Assembly (NCBI RefSeq): GCF_030504985.1
Contig: NZ_JASERU010000018.1
Coordinates: 1-64,000 of the forward strand
Length of the DNA: 64,000 bases
Reading direction: 5' to 3'
DNA from: Fulvimonas sp. R45
GTDB lineage: Bacteria; Pseudomonadota; Gammaproteobacteria; Xanthomonadales; Rhodanobacteraceae
A program made the translations under genes and the position numbers. Position 1 is the stretch's first letter; each line of letters opens with the position of its first letter. Below the pieces are notes generated by a model that made no database searches, was not told the origin of the DNA, and saw only the letters and a list, made by a program, of their open reading frames with translations. This document shows, piece after piece, positions 7,409 through 15,847 of the stretch.

Positions 7409-10400
7409 TCAGCCGGGGCGGCGGGCGCCCAGCAGCACCAGCACGTCCTGCGCGCTGCGGATGCGCTCGGCGGCGCCGGGCAGGTCGAGGGTGACGCGCA
7501 GCTTGTCCTGGCCGTCCAGCTTGTACACGCGCGGCAGGCTCTGGATCAGCTTGATGATCGCCATCGGGTCGACCTCGGGCTTGTCGCGGAACACGATGCG
7601 GCCGCCGTTCGGGCCGAAGTCCAGCTTGCGGATGCCCAGCGGCGTGGCCATCAGCTTCAGGCCAGACAGCGCGAACAGGGTTTTCGTGGGTTCGGGCAGC
7701 AGGCCGAAGCGGTCGATCATCTCCACCTGCAGGTCGCGCAGCGCGTCGTCGTTGCGCGCGCTGGCGATGCGCTTGTACAGCGTCAGGCGCGTGTGCACGT
7801 CGGGCAGGTAGTCGTCGGGGATCAGCGCGGGCAGGTGCAGTTCGACCTCGGTCTCGTGCTCGGACGAAAGGTCGAAGTCGGGCACCTTGCCGCTCTTCAG
7901 CGCGCGCACGGCGCGGTCCAGCAGCTCGGTATAGAGGCCGAAGCCGATCTCCTGGATCTGGCCGGACTGCTCGTCGCCCAGCAGCTCGCCGGCACCGCGG
8001 ATCTCCAGGTCGTGCGTGGCGAGGGTGAAGCCGGCGCCCAGCTCCTCCAGCGAGGCCAGCGCCTCCAGCCGCTTCTCCGCGTCGGCGGTGATCGCCTTGC
8101 GGTCGGGCACGATCAGGTAGGCGTAGGCGCGGTGGTGCGAGCGGCCCACGCGGCCGCGCAGCTGGTGCAGCTGGGCCAGGCCGAAGCGGTCGGCGCGGTC
8201 GATGATGATGGTGTTGGCGGTGGGGATGTCGATGCCGGTCTCGATGATGGTGGTGCACACCAGCACGTTGAAGCGCTGGCGGTGGAAGTCCGCCATGACC
8301 TTTTCCAGCTCGCGCTCGGCCATCTGGCCGTGGGCCACGCCGATGCGCGCCTCGGGCACCAGTTCCTCCAGCTCGCGCACGGTGCGCTCGATGCTCTGCA
8401 CCTCGTTGTGCAGGAAGTACACCTGGCCGCCGCGCGCCAGCTCGCGCTGGAAGGCCTCGCGGATGGTGGCCGGGTCCCAGGTGGAAATGAAGGTGCGCAC
8501 GGCCATGCGGTGTGCAGGCGGGGTGGTGATCAGCGACAGGTCGCGCAGCCCGCTCATCGCCATGTTCAGCGTGCGCGGGATCGGCGTGGCGGTCATGGTG
8601 AGCAGGTCGACTTCCGCGCGCAGCTTCTTCAGCTGTTCCTTCTGGCGCACGCCGAAGCGCTGTTCCTCGTCCACGATGACGAGGCCCAGGTTCTTGAAGC
8701 GGATGTCCGGCTGCAGCAGCTTGTGCGTGCCCACGATCACGTCGATCTGGCCGTCGGCGAGCCGTTTCAGCGCCTCGTTCACCTCCTTCGACGACTTGAA
8801 GCGCGAGAGCACGTCCACCTTCACCGGCCAGTCGGCGAAGCGGTCCGCGAAGTTGCGGTAGTGCTGCTGGGCGAGCAGGGTGGTGGGTACCAGCACGGCG
8901 ACCTGCTTGCCCGCGGTGGCGGCGGCGAAGGCGGCGCGCAAGGCGACTTCGGTCTTGCCGAAGCCCACGTCGCCGCAGATCACGCGGTCCATCGCGCGCG
9001 GCGCGGCGAGGTCGCGCAGCACGGCGTCGATGGCCTGTTCCTGGTCGGGCGTCTCCTCGAACGGGAAGCTGGCGCCGAATGCCTCGACGAGCTGGCGGTC
9101 CACGGCCATCGATTCGCCGCCGCGCGCCTCGCGCTGGGCGTAGATGGCCAGCAGTTCGGCGGCCACGTCGCGCACCTTCTCGGCGGCCTTCTTGCGCGCG
9201 CGCTCCCAGGCGTCGCCGCCCAGCGAGTGCAGCGGCGCCAGTTCCGGCGCGGTGCCCGAGTAGCGGCTGACCAGGCCGAGCTGCGCCACCGGCACGTAGA
9301 GCTTGTCGCCCTTGGCGTACTCGATGACCAGGAACTCGCCTTCCATGCCGCCCAGTTCCATCGACAGCAGGCCCTGGTAGCGGCCCACGCCGTGGTCCAC
9401 GTGCACGATGGGCGCGCCGGCGGACAGCTCGGTGAGGTCGCGGATGATCGCGTCCGGATCGCGCGCCGCGCCGCGGCGACGGCGGCGTTCGGTGCGCACG
9501 CGCTCGCCGAACAGTTCGCGCTCGGTGAGCACGGTGAGCGCGGGTTGCTTAAGTGAGAAGCCCTGTTCCAATGGGGCGATGGTGATGGCGAACCTGGTTC
9601 CCTCGCCAGACTGTGCCGCGGCTCCCTCCCCTGCTTGCAGGGGAGGGTTGGGAAGGGGTTCTGCAGGCTTGCCGCGAGCTTGGGTTACTCCCTCCCGGCC
9701 TCCCCCTGCAGGCCGGGGGAGGAGAAAATCGTTCCAGCCGGCGACGCTTTCGGGCTTGAGCCCCGCGCCCGCCAGCGTTTCCAGCAGCGCCTCGCGCCGG
9801 CCGGCCGAGTCGGCGGCGATCAGCACGCGGCCCGGGTAGCTCTCGAGGAAATGCCGCAGCGAGGTGCCCGGTTCCTCGCCCTTGCGGTTGAGCGGCAGCT
9901 CGGGCGCCGGCTGGGTGCCGGCGTCCACCGCGTGCGCATGGCCGGGCTCCACCACTTCCACGCGCAGGCGCTTGTTGAGCTGCTCGCGCAGCTGCTCGGG
10001 CGACAGGTACAGCTCGGCCGGCGGCAGCACCGGGCGTTCGATGTCGTGGGCGCGCTGGTCGTAGCGTTCGGCCGTCTGTTTCCAGAACGCCTCGCTGGCC
10101 TCGCCCGCGCCTTCGCCGAGCACGAACAAGGCGTCGTCGGCGAGGTAATCAAAAAGAGTGGCGGTCTGGGGGAAGAACAGCGGCAGGTAGTACTCGATGC
10201 CGCCGGGCGTGACGCCTTCCTTCATGTCCTGGTACAGCGGGCAGCGGCGCACGTCGATCGGGAAGCGCTCGCGCAGCGCGTTGCGGAAGTCCTTCGCGGC
10301 GTCCTCGGTGAGCGGGAATTCGCGCGCGGGCAGCAGTTCCACCTTCTCCACCGTCTGTGCGGAGCGCTGCGTCTCCGGGTCGAAGCTGCGGATGGAGTCG

Positions 10401-10972
10401 ACCTCGTCGTCGAACAGCTCGATGCGGTAGGGCTCGGCCGCGCCCATCGGGAAGATGTCGATCAGCGCGCCGCGCACGGCGAAGTCGCCGGGCTCGGCCA
10501 CCTGCGGCACGTTGCGGTAGCCGCTGGCTTCCAGCCGGCGCTGCTCGGTGGCCAGGTCGTATTTCTGCCCCTTCGCCACCACCAGGCCGGAGCCGGCGAT
10601 GTGCGAGCGCGGCGCGATGCGCTGCATCAGCGTGGCCACCGGCACCACCAGCACGCCGCGCTTCACGTTGGGCAGCCGGTACAGCGTGGCGATGCGCTGC
10701 GAGACGATCTCCGGGTGCGGGCTGAACACGTCGTAGGGCAGGGTTTCCCAGTCGGGGAAATGCAGCACCGGCAGGTCGCCGGCGAAGAGGCGCAGCTCGT
10801 CCTCCAGCGCCGAGGCGCGCTGGGTGTCGCGCGTCACCGCCACCAGCAGGCCCTCGTGGGAGCGCGCCGATTCGGCCAGCAGCAGGGCGCGTCCGGAGCC
10901 GTGGGGCGGCGTCCAGTAGCGGCGTTGCTTCGGGGTGGTGGGGAGCGGGGGATGCGGGATCGTGTTCGACAT
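7409..10972 (-). CDS. mfd: Transcription-repair coupling factor Mfd
   Basis: 1187 residues. Mfd removes RNA polymerase stalled at lesions and recruits UvrA. The N-terminal UvrB-like module covers about residues 1-350. The RNA-polymerase-interacting domain begins near VHVDHGVGRYQGL. The RecG-like translocase has Walker A GDVGFGKTE (about residue 665), the DEEQ box IVDEEQRFG, TATPIPRTL, ETGIDIPTANT and QLRGRVGRS; the C-terminal D7 domain follows. A REP-like repeat at 9621-9724 is translated in frame as roughly residues 417-451 (LPRPAGGGREGVTQ...NPPLQAGEG), before the polymerase-binding domain, which may account for its being longer than the roughly 1150-residue E. coli protein. No frameshift is seen. 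Confidence 0.95.
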   Translation of the reverse strand: MSNTIPHPPLPTTPKQRRYWTPPHGSGRALLLAESARSHEGLLVAVTRDTQRASALEDELRLFAGDLPVLHFPDWETLPYDVFSPHPEIVSQRIATLYRLPNVKRGVLVVPVATLMQRIAPRSHIAGSGLVVAKGQKYDLATEQRRLEASGYRNVPQVAEPGDFAVRGALIDIFPMGAAEPYRIELFDDEVDSIRSFDPETQRSAQTVEKVELLPAREFPLTEDAAKDFRNALRERFPIDVRRCPLYQDMKEGVTPGGIEYYLPLFFPQTATLFDYLADDALFVLGEGAGEASEAFWKQTAERYDQRAHDIERPVLPPAELYLSPEQLREQLNKRLRVEVVEPGHAHAVDAGTQPAPELPLNRKGEEPGTSLRHFLESYPGRVLIAADSAGRREALLETLAGAGLKPESVAGWNDFLLPRPAGGGREGVTQARGKPAEPLPNPPLQAGEGAAAQSGEGTRFAITIAPLEQGFSLKQPALTVLTERELFGERVRTERRRRRGAARDPDAIIRDLTELSAGAPIVHVDHGVGRYQGLLSMELGGMEGEFLVIEYAKGDKLYVPVAQLGLVSRYSGTAPELAPLHSLGGDAWERARKKAAEKVRDVAAELLAIYAQREARGGESMAVDRQLVEAFGASFPFEETPDQEQAIDAVLRDLAAPRAMDRVICGDVGFGKTEVALRAAFAAATAGKQVAVLVPTTLLAQQHYRNFADRFADWPVKVDVLSRFKSSKEVNEALKRLADGQIDVIVGTHKLLQPDIRFKNLGLVIVDEEQRFGVRQKEQLKKLRAEVDLLTMTATPIPRTLNMAMSGLRDLSLITTPPAHRMAVRTFISTWDPATIREAFQRELARGGQVYFLHNEVQSIERTVRELEELVPEARIGVAHGQMAERELEKVMADFHRQRFNVLVCTTIIETGIDIPTANTIIIDRADRFGLAQLHQLRGRVGRSHHRAYAYLIVPDRKAITADAEKRLEALASLEELGAGFTLATHDLEIRGAGELLGDEQSGQIQEIGFGLYTELLDRAVRALKSGKVPDFDLSSEHETEVELHLPALIPDDYLPDVHTRLTLYKRIASARNDDALRDLQVEMIDRFGLLPEPTKTLFALSGLKLMATPLGIRKLDFGPNGGRIVFRDKPEVDPMAIIKLIQSLPRVYKLDGQDKLRVTLDLPGAAERIRSAQDVLVLLGARRPG
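9621..9724. repeat. REP-like repeat copy 2, embedded in the mfd coding region
   Basis: Same architecture as 7241-7341: hairpin CTCCCCTGC..GCAGGGGAGGG, core GCCGCGAGCTTGGGTTA, then hairpin CTCCCCCTGC..GCCGGGGGAGG. It is read in frame by mfd without a stop and encodes a Gly/Pro/Arg-rich linker. See the matching finding. Confidence 0.85.
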
Positions 10973-11063
10973 GGAGACGCGCTGGCATGACGCGGCATGC
11001 GGCCGCGTCGGAAGCGGCCAAGTGTAGCGCGATACAGGATGCCGCCCGGGACGTCGAGCGTCT

Positions 11064-11196
11064 TCCTCTCCCCGCCGGAGAGAGGACCGAGGTGAGGGGG
11101 CGGGCTTGCGGATGCCCGGTCGGGGCCGGTCCGGGGAAAGGGCGCGGCCAGACCGCCCCTCACCCCAACCCTCTCCCCGCAGGGGAGGGCGAGAAA
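11064..11196. repeat. REP-like repeat, type B
   Basis: Between the mfd start and the GNAT stop. Begins CCTCTCCCCGCCGGAGAGAGG, continues GAGGTGAGGGGGCGGG, and closes with GCCCCTCACCCCAACCCTC and CTCCCCGCAGGGGAG. The same arrangement recurs at 46369-46519. It ends 4 bp from the GNAT stop codon. Apart from this repeat I see nothing in the 228 bp gap. Confidence 0.75.
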
Positions 11197-11200
11197 GGCG

Positions 11201-11806
11201 TTACAGCGCCAGCGTGATCTGCGCGATGCCCGGCTCGTCCGGCAGCATCGCCGTGCGGAAGCCCAGCTCGCGGCACAATTCCAGCATGGGGCGGTTTTCC
11301 ATCAGCACGTAGCCCCACAGTTCGGCCAGGCCGCGGCGGCGGCAGTCGTCCACCAGCCGCTTCATCAGCAGCGCGCCGAGGCCGCGGCGGCTCCAGGCCT
11401 GCTCCACCAGCACCGAGAACTCGGCGCTGCGGGTGGTGTCGTCCACGTAGATGCGGCCCACGCCGCGCATCTCCGCCGGGTGGACGGATTCGTCCATCAG
11501 CACGAAGGCGGTTTCCACGGCGGGGTCGATCCGGCACAGCCGCTGCGCCATCGGCGTGGGCAGCTCGGACATGGCGTGCAGGAAGCGGCGGCGGATGTCC
11601 TCCGGCGACAGGCGGGTGAAGCAGCGCTGCATCGCCGCCACGTCGCCGGGCTCGATCGCGCGCAGGCGCAGCTGGCGGCCATCGCGGGTATGGACGTGCT
11701 CGCCCGAGGCGGTCAGCAGCACATGCGGGCGTGCGAAACGCTCGCGGCTGGGCGGCGGCAGCGGGGCCAGGCGGGAAGGAGCGGCGAAGTCGATGGCGGG
11801 GATCAT
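11201..11806 (-). CDS. GNAT family N-acetyltransferase
   Basis: About 201 residues from the ATG at 11806; an alternative ATG at 11869 adds 21 residues and neither has a strong ribosome site. The GNAT fold is seen from LRLRAIEPGDVAAMQRCF through RFLHAMSELP, VGRIYVDD, SAEFSVLVEQAWSRRGLGALLMKRLVDDC (acetyl-CoA pyrophosphate loop RRGLGA) and LMENRPMLELCRELGF. This subgroup resembles the acetyltransferase domain found fused in protein lysine acetyltransferases, but here it stands alone. The acceptor is unknown. Confidence 0.85.
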   Translation of the reverse strand: MIPAIDFAAPSRLAPLPPPSRERFARPHVLLTASGEHVHTRDGRQLRLRAIEPGDVAAMQRCFTRLSPEDIRRRFLHAMSELPTPMAQRLCRIDPAVETAFVLMDESVHPAEMRGVGRIYVDDTTRSAEFSVLVEQAWSRRGLGALLMKRLVDDCRRRGLAELWGYVLMENRPMLELCRELGFRTAMLPDEPGIAQITLAL

Positions 11807-12016
11807 GGCAATGGCAGGTGCAGATGCCGTACGTATGCGTATTGTGTGCGATGCAGCATGAACATGCAATGAGGGCGGCGTGCCGTCATGACGCAGTTCC
11901 GTTCATATTTCCGACCCATGCAGGCCGGCCTTCATGTCGCGTTGCCGCAAGCGGCCGGACGCTGCACGTGCCGAGCCGGCACAATGCGGCCTCGACCCGG
12001 CACGAGGGCACATGAC

Positions 12017-12412
12017 ATGGGCGGAAGGCGGCAGGGATTCGACCGGGCGCGGCTGGAGGCGCTGTGCGCCCGCTGGCCGGGCGTCACGCGCGACATCAAG
12101 TGGGAGACGCGCCGGGTCTACAGCGTGGATGGCAAGATGTTCGCGATGACCGCGGAAGACCCGGGCGAGCCCTTCCAGCTCTACGTCAAGGTGCCCGACG
12201 AACGTTTCCTCGAACTCACCGACCGTCCCGGCATCGTGCCCGCGCCCTACCTGGCACGGGCGCGCTGGGTGATGGTGGCCGAACCCGCGCGCCTCGGCGC
12301 CGCCGAGCTGGCCGCCCTGGTGCTCGATTCCTACGCCCTGGTGCGCGCGAAGCTGGCGAAGCGGCGGCAGGCGGAACTGGGGCCGCTGCCGGTGCCGGAG
12401 GCGGTGCGATGA
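12017..12412 (+). CDS. MmcQ/YjbR family protein
   Basis: 131 residues. The family pattern is visible: LCARWPGVTRDIKWETRRVYSVDGKMFAM, YVKVPDERFLELTDRPGIVPAPYLARARWVMV, and a C-terminal helix ending KRRQ. The fold is CyaY-like; the family is sometimes called DNA-binding but has no settled function. The ATG at 12017 is used, as an earlier ATG at 12012 is in another frame. Its stop overlaps the ATG of a truncated follower by 4 bp. Confidence 0.85.
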   Translation: MGGRRQGFDRARLEALCARWPGVTRDIKWETRRVYSVDGKMFAMTAEDPGEPFQLYVKVPDERFLELTDRPGIVPAPYLARARWVMVAEPARLGAAELAALVLDSYALVRAKLAKRRQAELGPLPVPEAVR

Positions 12413-12480
12413 ACCAGCACCTGGCCGCGCTGGCCCTGCTGGTGGCCGACTACGCCGCCGCCGTGGCGCCCGGGCGCCGC
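12409..12480 (+). pseudogene. Truncated VOC/glyoxalase-like gene remnant
   Basis: An ATGA-coupled start directly after the YjbR gene reads MNQHLAALALLVADYAAAVAP, resembling the first strand of vicinal-oxygen-chelate proteins (usually ...LVV.DYDEAIAFY). The similarity stops within about 24 codons, where the convergent D-threonine aldolase gene ends. The frame stays open to 12612 but the later residues are Arg/Ala-rich antisense of the aldolase. The likely reading is an operon partner lost by a rearrangement. The match is short, so confidence is low. Confidence 0.35.
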
Positions 12481-12481
12481 G

Positions 12482-13645
12482 TCAGTAGCTTTTGCCGCGC
12501 GCCGACACCGGCCAGACCACCTCGACCTTGCCGTTGCGTACGCCCACGTACCAGTCGTGCAGGTTGCAGGTGGGGTCGCAGTGCCCGGGCACCAGCCGCA
12601 GCTTCTCGTTGATGCGCAGTACGCCGCGCCGGTCCACGATCACGCCGTGCTCGTCGGACGCGTTGACGTACGCCACGTCGTCGCGGCCGTGGACGACGGG
12701 AAGGCCGCTGTCCAGCGACAGCACCTTGAGTCCCGCGTCGCAGACCGCCTGGCCGGGTTTCGCGCGGCTCATCACCGAGGTCAGCACGAACAGCGCGTTC
12801 TCCCACTCGCCCTGGTCGAGGCGCCACCCATCCTCGTCCAGGATGCGCCCGTAGTCCGCGTCCATGAAGGCGTAGCTGCCGCACTGCAGTTCGTTGTAGA
12901 TGCCCGAGTTCGATTCGAAGCGGTAGGAGCCGGTGCCGCCGCCGGAGACCAGCGCGGGCGGCAGGCCGGCGGCACGCAGGTCCGCGACGACGGCCTCCGC
13001 CAGCGCGATGGCGACGTCGAGCCGGGCCTTGCGGTCCGCGTAGCGTTCCAGGTGCTGCATGGCGCCCTGGTAGGCCTGGATGCCGGCGAATTCCAGCCCG
13101 GGCGCGGCGCCGATGGCCCGGGCCAGCGCGACCGCCTCGCCGGGCGTGGCGACGCCGCAGCGGCCGGCGCCGCAGTCGACCTCGACCAGGCACGCCAGGG
13201 TGTTGCCGTGCCTTTGCGTCGCCGCGGAAAGCTCGGCGACGTTCGCGGGATCGTCGACGCAGACGGTGACCCGCGCGCCATATCCCGGCAGCCGTGCGAG
13301 CCGGTCGAGCTTGCCCGGGTCGCGCACCTGGTTGGAGACGAGGATGTCCCGGATGCCGCCGCGCGCGAAGACCTCCGCCTCGGATACCTTCTGGCAGCAG
13401 ACGCCGACCGCCCCGCCCAGGCGCTCCTGCAGCTTCTGCACGTCCACCGACCTGTGCATCTTGCCGTGGCTGCGGTGGCGCATGCCGTGCGCCTTCGCGT
13501 AGTCGCCCATCGTGCGGATGTTGCGCTCCAGCGCGTCGAGATCGAGCAGCAGGCAGGGCGTCTGGATGTCGGCCTCGTCCATGCCCGGCAGGGCGGGGAT
13601 GTCGTAGCCGACCTCGTAGCCGGCGAAATCGGGCGGTGCGTTCAC
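12482..13645 (-). CDS. D-threonine aldolase-like PLP enzyme
   Basis: 387 residues in the alanine-racemase-N-terminal plus D-serine-dehydratase-like family. The PLP lysine is K62 in RSHGKMHRS. A phosphate-binding SGGGTGSYRFE loop is seen further on. The C-terminal metal site reads GHCDPT, with H355 and D357, the His-x-Asp pair of bacterial D-threonine aldolases rather than the His-x-Cys pair of D-serine dehydratase; this favours cleavage of D-threonine or D-3-hydroxy amino acids, with a divalent metal. The start is a GTG at 13645 preceded by GGAG; upstream ATGs give a non-family extension. Confidence 0.82.
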   Translation of the reverse strand: MNAPPDFAGYEVGYDIPALPGMDEADIQTPCLLLDLDALERNIRTMGDYAKAHGMRHRSHGKMHRSVDVQKLQERLGGAVGVCCQKVSEAEVFARGGIRDILVSNQVRDPGKLDRLARLPGYGARVTVCVDDPANVAELSAATQRHGNTLACLVEVDCGAGRCGVATPGEAVALARAIGAAPGLEFAGIQAYQGAMQHLERYADRKARLDVAIALAEAVVADLRAAGLPPALVSGGGTGSYRFESNSGIYNELQCGSYAFMDADYGRILDEDGWRLDQGEWENALFVLTSVMSRAKPGQAVCDAGLKVLSLDSGLPVVHGRDDVAYVNASDEHGVIVDRRGVLRINEKLRLVPGHCDPTCNLHDWYVGVRNGKVEVVWPVSARGKSY

Positions 13646-13748
13646 GGGAAGTCTCCGGGGGGGCAACGACCGGCGCGTGGCGGGATGCCGCGCAGTCAAC
13701 GCGGGCCGCATCCACGGTGTCAAGCGCGGCATGCGCGTACAGGCGTGC

Positions 13749-14432
13749 TCATGCCTGCGCCGACGGTGCGTAGGCGACCCAGCCCTTGAACGTGAATCCC
13801 GCATAGAACAGCTCGACGCCCTCGAAGCCGGCTTCTTCCAGCAGGGCGGTTTCCTGCGCCGGCGACAGCAGGGGCAGGCGTGCGCCGATGGCCTCGATGG
13901 CGCGGCGGGCGTCCACGTCGGGAATGCCGGACGCGCTGGCGTAGGCCGCATACCGGGCCAGCCAGCGCGACTTGCCCGCGCGATCCAGCGGCACGCTGTG
14001 ATGGGCCACCACCAGCGGCGCGCCGGGTTTCAGGCGGCGCCGCAAGGCGTCGAGCGTGTGCAGGCGCTGTTCGCGCGTGAGGAAATGCAGGGTCAGCAGG
14101 CAGGTGGCGCCGTCGAAGGCGGTGTCGGGTGCGTCATCGATGAGGCCCTCGAGCAGCTCCACGCGCGATGCGAGCGGCCCCAGGGTGTCGCGCGCCAGCG
14201 CCAGCATTTGCGGCGACGGGTCGACGCCAAGCAGGCGCCATCCGGGCTGCGCCTGGGCGAACACCTTCAGCTCTAGGCCGCCGCCCGCGCCGAGCACGAG
14301 CACCTGCCCATCGGCAGGCACGCGCTCGGCCAGCAACAGGGTGGCCATCCGTTGCAGGGCGTGGAAACCGGGGACCTGCCTGGCAGGGCCCTCGGCGTAG
14401 CGGGCGACGGCTTGGGGATCGGCGAATGACAT
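13749..14432 (-). CDS. Class I SAM-dependent methyltransferase
   Basis: 227 residues. Motif I is LVLGAGGGLELKVFA, followed by GVDPSPQMLALARDTLG, the acidic LLEGLIDDAP and TCLLTLHFL, then RRLKPGAPLVVAHHS. There is no signal or membrane segment. It is divergent from the Rrf2 regulator and the two share the control region containing the palindrome at 14468-14488, so it may be a target of that regulator. Substrate unknown. Confidence 0.83.
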   Translation of the reverse strand: MSFADPQAVARYAEGPARQVPGFHALQRMATLLLAERVPADGQVLVLGAGGGLELKVFAQAQPGWRLLGVDPSPQMLALARDTLGPLASRVELLEGLIDDAPDTAFDGATCLLTLHFLTREQRLHTLDALRRRLKPGAPLVVAHHSVPLDRAGKSRWLARYAAYASASGIPDVDARRAIEAIGARLPLLSPAQETALLEEAGFEGVELFYAGFTFKGWVAYAPSAQA

Positions 14433-14467
14433 CGGGTGGCTCCACGCGGTTGACGGTTGCGCTTTTA

Positions 14468-14488
14468 ATGTAACATCATTAGTTACAT
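14468..14488. promoter_or_regulatory. Perfect palindrome, probable Rrf2-family operator
   Basis: ATGTAAC, a 7-base spacer ATCATTA, then GTTACAT. The right arm overlaps the ATG of the Rrf2 gene. It lies in the short AT-rich gap between the divergent methyltransferase and regulator genes. Position and symmetry suggest autorepression and control of both directions. Confidence 0.7.
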
Positions 14489-14933
14489 GAAACGAGACAG
14501 TCGATTGTCGGCCGTGCTCCATGCGCTGCTGCACATGGCGGAGCGCATCGAACCCATGACCTCGGACGAGCTGGCGCAGTGCCTGGGCACGCACCCGGTG
14601 GTGGTCCGGCGCACCCTGGGACTGCTGCGCGAGGCCGGCCTGGTCGCCGCGGGCCGCGGCCATGCCGGCGGGTGGCGCATCACGGCGGACCTCTCGAGCG
14701 TCACGCTCAGGCAACTGCACGAAGTGTTGGGCGAACCCGCGCTGTTCGCGGTCGGCAACCGCGACGAGAACCCTGGCTGCCTGGTCGAGCAGGCGGTCAA
14801 CGCCGCGCTCGACGACGCCTTCGAGGCGGCTGAAGCCCTGCTGCTGGAACGCTTCGCCGCGGTCACCCTGGCCGACCTGGCCGCTGATTTCGCGCGCCGG
14901 CACCAGGCCCGGCGATCCGGAGGAAAACGATGA
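14487..14933 (+). CDS. Rrf2 family transcriptional regulator
   Basis: 148 residues. The N-terminal winged helix contains LSAVLHALLHMAE, TSDELAQCLGTHPVVVRRTLGLLREAGLV and the wing GHAGGWRI, typical of Rrf2 proteins. Only one cysteine (in ENPGCLVEQAV) lies in the region where IscR/NsrR types bind an Fe-S cluster with three, so this is a cluster-free YwnA-like member. Its stop overlaps the start of the flavoprotein gene (ATGA), so the two are translationally coupled. It probably binds the palindrome at its own start. Confidence 0.9.
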   Translation: MKRDSRLSAVLHALLHMAERIEPMTSDELAQCLGTHPVVVRRTLGLLREAGLVAAGRGHAGGWRITADLSSVTLRQLHEVLGEPALFAVGNRDENPGCLVEQAVNAALDDAFEAAEALLLERFAAVTLADLAADFARRHQARRSGGKR

Positions 14934-15829
14934 GATACGACGCGATCGTCGTGGGCGGCAGCTACGCGGGCATGGCCGCCGCCCTGCAACTGGTGAGGGC
15001 GCGCCGCACGGTGCGGGTGATCGACGCCGGCCAGCGGCGCAACCGCGCGGCGGCGCATTCGCACGGTTTCCTGGGGCAGGACGGCGCGGACCCGGCGACG
15101 ATCGCGCGCACCGCGCGCCTCCAGCTCGAAGCTTATCCCACCCTGGCCTGGCGCGACGGCGAGGTGACGGACGCCTCCGGCCGCAAGGACGACTTCACCG
15201 TGCGCACGCGCGAAGGCGGCGAGTACCGCGCGCGGCGCCTGCTGCTGGCGACGGGCGTCGCCGACCGGTTGCCGGCGGTCGAGGGGCTGGCCGAGCGTTG
15301 GGGCCGCAGCGCCTTCCATTGTCCCTACTGCCACGGCTACGAGCTGGACGAGGGCCGCATCGGCGTCATCGGCGCGGTGCCGATGTCGGCGCACCAGGCC
15401 ATGCTGCTGGCGGAGTGGGGCCGGGTCACCTTCTTCCCCAATGGCGCGGTCGAGCTGGACGGGCAGGCCGCGCGCGAACTGGCGGAACGCGGCGTCGCGG
15501 TTGAACCTATGCGCATCGCGAAGATCGACGGTCATGCGGACGTACTGCTCGCCGACGGCCGTCGGCTGTCGTTCGCCGGGTTGTTCACCGCGCCGCGCAA
15601 CGCGCCTTCGACGCCGGTAGCCGAGCGTCTGGGATGCGCGCTGATGGAAACGCCGATGGGCGTACAGATCCGCACCGGCGAGACGAAGGAAACCAGCGTG
15701 CCCGGCGCCTACGCCTGCGGCGACGTGGCGCGGGTGCCGCATTCGATCTCGCTTGCGGTGGCGGATGGCGCCTGGGCCGGCGCGCAGGTGCACCAGTCGC
15801 TGGTCTGGGCGGCAGCCGGCGGCGCCTGA
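14930..15829 (+). CDS. Thioredoxin-reductase-like FAD oxidoreductase
   Basis: 299 residues. FAD-binding GGSYAGMAAALQL is at the start; the redox-active pair is C131-x-x-C134 in FHCPYCHGYE; the second FAD motif is YACGDVA. The NADPH loop reads VIGAVPMSAHQA, departing from the usual GxGxxA. The family also includes flavoproteins acting on dithiols other than thioredoxin. Coupling to an Rrf2 regulator points to control by redox or electrophile stress. No thioredoxin gene is adjacent. Confidence 0.87.
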   Translation: MRYDAIVVGGSYAGMAAALQLVRARRTVRVIDAGQRRNRAAAHSHGFLGQDGADPATIARTARLQLEAYPTLAWRDGEVTDASGRKDDFTVRTREGGEYRARRLLLATGVADRLPAVEGLAERWGRSAFHCPYCHGYELDEGRIGVIGAVPMSAHQAMLLAEWGRVTFFPNGAVELDGQAARELAERGVAVEPMRIAKIDGHADVLLADGRRLSFAGLFTAPRNAPSTPVAERLGCALMETPMGVQIRTGETKETSVPGAYACGDVARVPHSISLAVADGAWAGAQVHQSLVWAAAGGA

Positions 15830-15847
15830 GCGCGCTGCGCCCGCGCC

